Source: Actinomycetes bacterium | GTDB lineage: Bacteria > Actinomycetota > Aquicultoria > CAJVYJ01 | DNA: 10,950 nucleotides | Direction: 5' to 3' | NCBI GenBank assembly: GCA_030597945.1 | Contig: JAUVQW010000031.1 | Span: forward strand, 1-10,950 | Made by a program: the position numbers and the translations under genes | In this document: positions 6,263-10,950 of the stretch, piece after piece | How the letters are laid out: each line of letters opens with the position of its first letter | Numbering within the stretch: position 1 is the stretch's first letter | Notes under the pieces: model-generated | What the model saw: only the letters and a program-made list of their open reading frames with translations | Databases searched by the model: none | What the model was told of the DNA's origin: nothing

Positions 6263-7867
6263 TTACTTTTTAAACCATACATCTTTAAGTTCAACGATAT
6301 TCTGAGCGTTTAGTTTATAACCCTCGACATCCTTAGCAATAAGAGATGCGCTTCCCTGGAAGAACTCAGGAATAATGACAGAATCTTTTATTATTTTCTC
6401 ATCTGCTTCATTATGTAGTTCTTTTCTTTCTTTGGTATCGGTTGTCTCTCTGGCACTCGACAAAAGTTCGTCGAAATCATCATTCTGGTATCCGGCTATA
6501 TTATTCTCGCTCTCAGAATGAAATAATGAGTAAAGAAAACTGTCCGGCGTTGGGTAATCAGCAGTCCAGTTTAAAAGATACATCTGTAGCTTCCCAGCAA
6601 AGAGTGCGTCAAAGAAAGCGCCTGCTTCCATACCTTCGATCTCGACTTTGATCCCGACCTTACCTAGATCGGACTGGATGGCTTGGGCAAGCTCATCCTG
6701 GTCGCTCTCTCCGGCAATATAACTGAGTTTGATCGTCGAAAGACCCTTGCCTTCGGGAAAGCCGGCATCCTTTAACAGATCTTCTGCTTTCTCAACGTCC
6801 GCGCCATGATCACCTTCATCTTTCTCTCCGCTTAAAGAAGGCGGCAATATCCTATCCGTTGGAACCCTCGTCCCTTCATAAATGGCCTTTGCCATTCCAT
6901 CTTTATCTAAAGCCTCTCCGATCGCCTTTCTTAAGTCGGGATTGTCCTTAAACGGCGAACTGTTTAGATTGAAACCGATGAAGTCCAGGCTTTGTTGAGG
7001 GTCACCTACTATGGCTTTATCGCCGAACTCCTCCTTAGTCGCCCCCACTTGGCCAAGGGGAATCGGTACAGAATCAAGGCTACCGCTTTTAAACTCCAAA
7101 AAACCGGTATCTAAATCGGCGAATATCTTAAAATCAACGGTATCAAGAAATGGCTCCTCACCATAATAATCACTAAATTTCTCAAGACTAATACCTTTTC
7201 CATGGTCCCAGGGTTCAGCCATCTTAAAAGGCCCATTACCGACCGGTTTTTCCGCAAACGCCGCCGGATCTTTATCTACCTCTTCAATGTCTACAGGAGA
7301 AAAGACGGGATGCCCAAGTATTGTTGGAAACTCGGAAAAGGGACGCTCAATGGTCACTTCAAGAGTCTCGTCATCGATTGCTTTTACGCCGACAAGATCA
7401 GTAGAGTCGCCCGATTGTAACTCGTTAAAACCCTTAATCGGTGCCAAGTGATAAGCAGTCGGTGATTCATTATTCGGATCCGCGACTCTTGTCCATGCGT
7501 CTTTAAAACTTTGGGCAGTTACTTTTTTTCCGTTTTGAAATTTGGAGTCGTCTCTAAGGTTAAAAGTGAATACCGTTGCCTCGTCATTACTTTCCCACGA
7601 CTTAGCTACTGCCGGTTTAACTTCCATTGTCTTGGGGTCATAAGTTACTAACCCGTCGAATAACTGGGTAGCGACTTGAAATCCTTCGCTCTCTTGAACA
7701 TTTAGCGGATCTATCGCCGCCGGTTCAAAAAGGAAAAAGTTAAAGTCTCCCCCAGATTTTGAAACTTCTTTTCCATCATCTTTTTCCGACTGATTACAAC
7801 CAGATACGATCAAACTTAGAACGATGAAGACAGATAATACGATGAGCAGTCTTTTTAGTCTCTCCAA
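6263..7867 (-). CDS. oppA: Oligopeptide-type ABC transporter substrate-binding lipoprotein (SBP family 5)
   Basis: Extracellular, membrane-tethered solute receptor of the importer, 534 residues from the TTG at 7867. A basic then hydrophobic signal peptide (MERLKRLLIVLSVFIVLSLI) ends in a lipobox VSGC, with lipidation expected on Cys24. The mature protein has SBP_bac_5 features: QLFDGLVTYDP, FTFNLRDDSKFQNGK with the following TAQSFKDAW, and near the C-terminus NWTADYPTPDSFLYSLF, a pattern common in peptide-binding OppA proteins. The longest frame begins at GTG 7876, but AGAGAGGTG (7882-7874) then overlaps the start codon, whereas it sits six bases before TTG 7867, giving a cleaner signal peptide. 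It is first in the importer operon, 83 bp or more after secG. No confident promoter is seen in that gap. Peptide substrate is likely from family resemblance, not proven. Confidence 0.9.
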   Translation of the reverse strand: MERLKRLLIVLSVFIVLSLIVSGCNQSEKDDGKEVSKSGGDFNFFLFEPAAIDPLNVQESEGFQVATQLFDGLVTYDPKTMEVKPAVAKSWESNDEATVFTFNLRDDSKFQNGKKVTAQSFKDAWTRVADPNNESPTAYHLAPIKGFNELQSGDSTDLVGVKAIDDETLEVTIERPFSEFPTILGHPVFSPVDIEEVDKDPAAFAEKPVGNGPFKMAEPWDHGKGISLEKFSDYYGEEPFLDTVDFKIFADLDTGFLEFKSGSLDSVPIPLGQVGATKEEFGDKAIVGDPQQSLDFIGFNLNSSPFKDNPDLRKAIGEALDKDGMAKAIYEGTRVPTDRILPPSLSGEKDEGDHGADVEKAEDLLKDAGFPEGKGLSTIKLSYIAGESDQDELAQAIQSDLGKVGIKVEIEGMEAGAFFDALFAGKLQMYLLNWTADYPTPDSFLYSLFHSESENNIAGYQNDDFDELLSSARETTDTKERKELHNEADEKIIKDSVIIPEFFQGSASLIAKDVEGYKLNAQNIVELKDVWFKK

Positions 7868-7873
7868 TACAAG

Positions 7874-7882
7874 CACCTCTCT
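7874..7882 (-). promoter_or_regulatory. Ribosome binding site that decides the oppA-like start
   Basis: The - strand reads AGAGAGGTG here. Its GAGGTG core ends six bases before the TTG at 7867, an ideal distance, while it overlaps the alternative GTG start at 7876. This favours TTG initiation. Confidence 0.6.
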
Positions 7883-7959
7883 AATATTTAGTAGCCAAGC
7901 CTTTGCTTAAACGGCAAAAAATTTTATCGACGCTTTTTGGATAAAACTTAAATCAGACC

Positions 7960-8187
7960 CTAAACAAGCACAACCAGAATGATCGTGGTAAACACAAATA
8001 GGACACCGAGCACTATAGTAAACCTGTCCAGGTTTTTCTCTATAACTCCAGTACCGCCAAACGTCCCCGAGGAGACATTTCCCCCCATTGAACTTGAAAG
8101 GCCAGTGCCTTTTCCGGAATGAAGAAGTATGGCTCCGATAAGTCCAAGAGCGATAAGTGAATGAATTATGACCACAAATACTACCAT
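7960..8187 (-). CDS. secG: Protein translocase subunit SecG
   Basis: 75-residue accessory subunit of the SecYEG protein-export channel in the cytoplasmic membrane. Two hydrophobic helices (about 3-22 and 55-75) flank the conserved cytoplasmic loop HSGKGTGLSSSMGG (23-36), then GTFGGTG and the LDRFT entry to the second helix; this is the family signature and the length is normal. ATG 8187 is preceded by GGAG at a good distance. It lies 78 bp after gpmI on the same strand, a common pairing in Gram-positive genomes, and the two are probably transcribed together. The next gene downstream is the binding lipoprotein. Confidence 0.95.
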   Translation of the reverse strand: MVVFVVIIHSLIALGLIGAILLHSGKGTGLSSSMGGNVSSGTFGGTGVIEKNLDRFTIVLGVLFVFTTIILVVLV

Positions 8188-8201
8188 GTTTTCTCCATGA
8201 A

Positions 8202-8238
8202 ATATGTTAGCATATAGACTTTTTAGTAGCTACTTAAA
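8202..8238. repeat. Two short palindromes in the gpmI-secG gap
   Basis: ATATG TTAG CATAT (8202-8215) is a 5-bp dyad lying just before the secG ribosome site. AGTAGCTACT (8225-8234) is a perfect 10-bp palindrome, extended on both sides by T/A bases. They could be an operator or a weak processing stem. Neither has the loop-plus-U-run form of a terminator. Short AT-rich dyads arise by chance, so confidence in a function is low. Confidence 0.25.
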
Positions 8239-8265
8239 CTTACAGCCGACTCAATCAAATACTTT

Positions 8266-9798
8266 TTAATCTTTTTCGATCAGACTTTTCCCCGTCATCT
8301 CAATCGGTTTATCTAATCCTAAGATGTCAAGAAGTGTGGGCGCTACGTCAGCAAGGCGTCCCCCGATTTCGAGTCCGCCACCGTTTTTTGATACGTACCA
8401 GAGTGGTACTTTGTTTTTAGTGTGAGCCGTCCATGGACCGCCTTTTTCCTCCATCGTCTCGGCATTTCCGTGGTCAGACAGGATAAGCAATTCTCCGCCT
8501 TTATTGGAAACACAGTCGATGATCTCGCCCAAAATGCGATCGACCGTCTCGATAGCACTAATTGTCGCCTCGATTTGCCCGCTATGGCCTACCATGTCGG
8601 GGTTGGCAAAGTTTGCGATCACTACATCATATTTATCATCGGCTATACTATTACATACCGCTTGCCCGACCTGAGTAGCACTCATCTCCGGTTGCAGATC
8701 GTAAGTCGCGATTTGAGGAGAGGGTATTAACAAGCGGTCCTCCCCCTTCTTTGCCTTTTCCACCCCGCCGTTTAGAAAAAATGTGACGTGAGCATATTTT
8801 TCGGTCTCAGCCGTATGAAACTGTGTAAGCCCATTATCAGCAATGACATCGGCTAATGTATTTTTAGGATCATTCGGCAAGAAAGCGATCGGTGCGCCGA
8901 GATCTTTATCATATTCTGTAAATGTAATAAGCCTAACATCCGGCCTTTTCGGGCCGGTATCAAAACTCTCGAACACTTCTTTAAAGAGTGCTTTGCTAAT
9001 TTGCCTGGCGCGATCTGCCCTAAAATTAAAAAAGATAATACCGTCACCATCATGGATTTTTGACGAACGATCTTCTTCGGCAACAATAGTCGGGAGCACA
9101 AACTCGTCTCCCTTATCTTGACTGTAGGAGTTTATTACGGCTGTTTTTGCATCGACAGCTCGTAATCCTTGACCGTATACGATGGCGTCGTATGCAAGCT
9201 TTATCCGGTCCCATCTGTTGTCTCTATCCATCCCGTAGTACCGCCCTGATACGGTAGCCACTTTTCCGACTCCGATCGATTTTATTTCTTTCTCTAGATC
9301 TTCGATGAATTCTGCGGCACTCTTAGGGGGCACATCCCTACCATCAAGAAAAACATGGATGAAGACTTTTTTAAGCCCTTTCATTCTAGCTAACTTAAGT
9401 AACGCGTAGAGATGAGTGTTATGGCTATGAACTCCCCCGTCTGATAGAAGGCCCATCAGATGTAGAGGCTTATCTTTAATAATAAGTTCCTTAAAAAGAT
9501 CGTTAATTGCCGGATTTTCAAAGAATTCTCCGGTTTCGATCGAGTGATCTATTCTTGTCAGATCCTGATATATTATGCGCCCGGCCCCGATATTTAGATG
9601 GCCGACCTCAGAATTACCCATAAATCCTTTAGGAAGACCGACATCTTCTCCGGAAGCAAAAAGCTCCGTATGAGGATAATCAGTATTTAGTTTATCGATA
9701 GTCGGTGTGGACGCTAAATGAATGGCGTTAGCAGGCCCCGGGGGGGCTACCCCGAAACCGTCCATTATTATCAGACAGACTGGTTTTGGCCTAGACAG
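8266..9798 (-). CDS. gpmI: 2,3-bisphosphoglycerate-independent phosphoglycerate mutase, probable CTG start
   Basis: Interconverts 3- and 2-phosphoglycerate in glycolysis; a cytosolic monomer with two metal ions, usually Mn. From CTG 9798 it has 510 residues, normal for the family. Metal and catalytic sites: Asp13 in MDGFG, Ser63 in GNSEVGH (phosphoserine), Asp401 and His405 in NPDMVGHSG, Asp442-His443 in LSDHGNAE and His459 in AHTKNKVP. These track the known Bacillus enzyme sites within 1-3 positions. The first in-frame ATG (9765) would start inside the first beta strand, right at MDGFG. Upstream the frame encodes SRPKPVCLII, the expected N-terminus, and the only candidate initiator there is CTG 9798, seven bases after AAGGAG. 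No in-frame ATG, GTG or TTG exists before the stop upstream. An ATG at 9803 is out of frame and only two bases from AAGGAG. It has its own promoter just upstream. Confidence 0.93.
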   Translation of the reverse strand: MSRPKPVCLIIMDGFGVAPPGPANAIHLASTPTIDKLNTDYPHTELFASGEDVGLPKGFMGNSEVGHLNIGAGRIIYQDLTRIDHSIETGEFFENPAINDLFKELIIKDKPLHLMGLLSDGGVHSHNTHLYALLKLARMKGLKKVFIHVFLDGRDVPPKSAAEFIEDLEKEIKSIGVGKVATVSGRYYGMDRDNRWDRIKLAYDAIVYGQGLRAVDAKTAVINSYSQDKGDEFVLPTIVAEEDRSSKIHDGDGIIFFNFRADRARQISKALFKEVFESFDTGPKRPDVRLITFTEYDKDLGAPIAFLPNDPKNTLADVIADNGLTQFHTAETEKYAHVTFFLNGGVEKAKKGEDRLLIPSPQIATYDLQPEMSATQVGQAVCNSIADDKYDVVIANFANPDMVGHSGQIEATISAIETVDRILGEIIDCVSNKGGELLILSDHGNAETMEEKGGPWTAHTKNKVPLWYVSKNGGGLEIGGRLADVAPTLLDILGLDKPIEMTGKSLIEKD

Positions 9799-9805
9799 AT
9801 CATCA

Positions 9806-9811
9806 CTCCTT
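9806..9811 (-). promoter_or_regulatory. gpmI: Ribosome binding site deciding the gpmI CTG start
   Basis: AAGGAG on the - strand, seven bases before CTG 9798. The distance is optimal for that codon, too short for the out-of-frame ATG at 9803 (two bases), and far from the in-frame ATG at 9765 (40 bases). Confidence 0.7.
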
Positions 9812-9827
9812 AAAGACTCAATAATAA

Positions 9828-9836
9828 ATTATAACA
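9828..9836 (-). promoter_or_regulatory. Extended -10 promoter of gpmI (secG)
   Basis: The - strand reads TGTTATAAT: a perfect TATAAT with the upstream TGn extension. The 17-bp-spaced -35 position is only GTTTCA, so it would depend on the extended -10. Transcription would begin near 9821, leaving a leader of about 23 nt that contains AAGGAG. Confidence 0.6.
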
Positions 9837-9860
9837 CTGGCATATTTGGGTGAAACTTTT

Positions 9861-9903
9861 TTGATTTGTGGTAAAAATCAATAATAAGCTTAATCAATAT
9901 TGA
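9861..9903 (+). promoter_or_regulatory. Repeat-rich operator-like region between gpmI and rubrerythrin gene
   Basis: In 43 bp there is an inverted repeat TTGATTT / AAATCAA (9861-9867 and 9875-9881, 7-bp spacer), a direct repeat AATCAATA (9876-9883 and 9892-9899, 16-bp period) and a perfect palindrome TCAATATTGA (9894-9903). A further TCAATAATAA occurs at 9818-9827 and again at 9878-9887. The region is shared by two divergent genes. A redox or metal regulator acting on the rubrerythrin gene is conceivable, but no known Fur or PerR box is matched. I see no convincing sigma-70 promoter for the + strand gene. Confidence 0.4.
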
Positions 9904-9949
9904 CTTGTTGAAGAAAGCAAGTGTCAGAAAAGCGTCTCAAGGAGGAAAG

Positions 9950-10402
9950 ATGAACACTATAGATGAAGCGGTAGACTTTGCTATTGAAAAAGAGGGCGAG
10001 ATGGCTGCCTACTACACACAGCTAGCCGGTATCGCCGAAACGTTTGGTTCACGAGAGAAATTTGATGAGCTGGCCAAGATGGAGATGCACCATAAGGATT
10101 TGTTAGAAGAGTTAGATATGAAAAAAGTCCCAGAGGAGACAGAGCATAGTACGCCGGATCTAAAGATAAGCGATTATCTAAAAGATATTAAGTTCTCTCC
10201 TGACATCAGGTACCAAGACGTTCTTATAATGGCGATGAAGGCGGAAGAACAATCACACAGAAGCTATCTTAGCCTGGCAGCCAATTTTCCCAAGGATAGC
10301 GATATCTTTCACTTATTTGATTTCTTGGCGGAACAAGAAGCAAAGCACAAATACATGATCGAATCAGAGTATGAAGACAATGTTTTAAGAGAAGATCATT
10401 GA
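9950..10402 (+). CDS. Rubrerythrin-type ferritin-like diiron protein without rubredoxin domain
   Basis: 150 residues forming a predicted four-helix bundle of the rubrerythrin/ferritin-like superfamily. Probable diiron ligands follow the duplicated pattern: Glu15 (seven before Tyr22) with Glu45-x-x-His48 in MEMHHKDLL, then Glu99 (seven before Tyr106) with Glu130-x-x-His133 in EQEAKHKYM. There are no CxxC pairs, so the rubredoxin electron-transfer domain is missing and an external electron donor would be needed. The likely role is peroxide detoxification or iron handling in the cytosol, by family. The start is ATG 9950 with AAGGAGG upstream; a longer frame from TTG 9905 is unsupported. It is oriented opposite to the flanking glycolytic genes and overlaps the tpiA 3' end by 7 bp (TCATTGA). 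Confidence 0.85.
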   Translation: MNTIDEAVDFAIEKEGEMAAYYTQLAGIAETFGSREKFDELAKMEMHHKDLLEELDMKKVPEETEHSTPDLKISDYLKDIKFSPDIRYQDVLIMAMKAEEQSHRSYLSLAANFPKDSDIFHLFDFLAEQEAKHKYMIESEYEDNVLREDH

Positions 10403-10950
10403 TCGTACTTTATAATATCGACAAAGGTATCCGGCTTTAAGCTAGCACCGCCGACGAGTGCTCCATCAATATCAGATTCTTCCATTAAAAGGCGTATATT
10501 TTCCGGTTTTACACTGCCTCCATATTGGATCCGAATCTCCCTGGCAATTTCCGGTGAAAAGATCGATCCCAAAACCGCCCTTACATGTCTGATCACATCA
10601 TTGGCATCTTCGGGAGTGGCGTTTCTTCCGGTTCCGATCGCCCAGATCGGCTCGTAAGCGACAACGATCTCTCCTGCTTCATCTTTAGCAATGTCTTTTA
10701 AGCCGTTTATCAATTGTTCCTGAACTACCTTATTTGCCAACCCTCCATCGTGCTCTTTAAGGGTTTCGCCGACACATACGATCGGATTTAATCCGAAAGC
10801 AAGCGCTGCTTTGACCTTTTTATTTACTTTCTCATCTGTCTCACCAAAAAATTGGCGCCTCTCAGAATGGCCGATTATCACATACTTGACTCCAAGATCT
10901 TTTAGCATCGATGGAGATACTTCTCCCGTAAAAGCTCCCTCCTCTTCCCA
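10396..10950 (-). CDS. tpiA: Triosephosphate isomerase, 3' part (runs off right edge)
   Basis: Interconverts glyceraldehyde-3-phosphate and dihydroxyacetone phosphate. 184 C-terminal residues of about 250 are present; the frame stays open to the window end, beginning WEEEGAFTGEVSPSML, so the apparent ATG at 10908 is internal. Catalytic His in IIGHSERR and catalytic Glu in AYEPIWAIGTGR are both intact, as are phosphate-binding QYGGSV and GALVGGASL. The gene ends in TGA overlapping the rubrerythrin stop, with no terminator visible. Readthrough would therefore be antisense to that gene before reaching gpmI. Confidence 0.96.
   Translation of the reverse strand, partial: WEEEGAFTGEVSPSMLKDLGVKYVIIGHSERRQFFGETDEKVNKKVKAALAFGLNPIVCVGETLKEHDGGLANKVVQEQLINGLKDIAKDEAGEIVVAYEPIWAIGTGRNATPEDANDVIRHVRAVLGSIFSPEIAREIRIQYGGSVKPENIRLLMEESDIDGALVGGASLKPDTFVDIIKYDQ

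Noticed and set aside
8221..8238. Terminator after gpmI
   Set aside because: The palindrome AGTAGCTACT has no loop and is not followed by a U-run on the - strand; readthrough into secG is more likely.

Overview
The window reads as ordinary chromosomal DNA from a Gram-positive-type (monoderm) bacterium of moderate to low GC, probably anaerobic or microaerophilic. The pointers are a lipobox-bearing peptide-binding lipoprotein, a tpiA / gpmI / secG gene order common in Actinomycetota and Bacillota, and a rubredoxin-less rubrerythrin-type ferritin. A deep-branching actinobacterial lineage is my best guess, from the general look of the proteins only. I see no tRNA, rRNA, CRISPR array, transposase or phage gene.

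Layout. Positions 1-62 hold a terminator-like hairpin, probably closing a gene left of the window. On the + strand, 120-2062 is a two-gene unit: a polytopic GT-C (GT39/DUF2142-like) glycosyltransferase, then a small secreted or membrane-anchored protein. Both look damaged. The first has no usable start codon in frame, but would have one if a single G were restored. The second is split by an in-frame TAA. From 2080 to 9798 everything lies on the - strand. In transcription order this is gpmI (phosphoglycerate mutase), secG (Sec translocon), a complete five-gene oligopeptide-type ABC importer (binding lipoprotein, two permeases, two ATPases), and a LuxR-type regulator with a degenerate receiver. 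A rubrerythrin-like gene on the + strand (9950-10402) follows. Last comes the 3' part of tpiA on the - strand, which runs off the right edge.

How the genes work together. tpiA and gpmI are lower-glycolysis enzymes and are often neighbours. Here the oppositely oriented rubrerythrin gene sits between them, and gpmI has its own extended -10 promoter. The importer genes are tightly packed (2-nt gap, then 8-nt and 17-nt overlaps). The exception is a 77-bp gap after the binding-protein gene, which carries a strong hairpin of the kind that allows more binding protein than permease. The LuxR gene downstream may be a separate unit.

Most of the window is conventional. The points worth a second look are the CTG start inferred for gpmI, the stop codon splitting the second + strand gene, the lost start of the glycosyltransferase, the phosphorylation-site-less response regulator, and the repeat-rich regulatory region shared by gpmI and the rubrerythrin gene. 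I found no clear sign of an undescribed multi-gene system.
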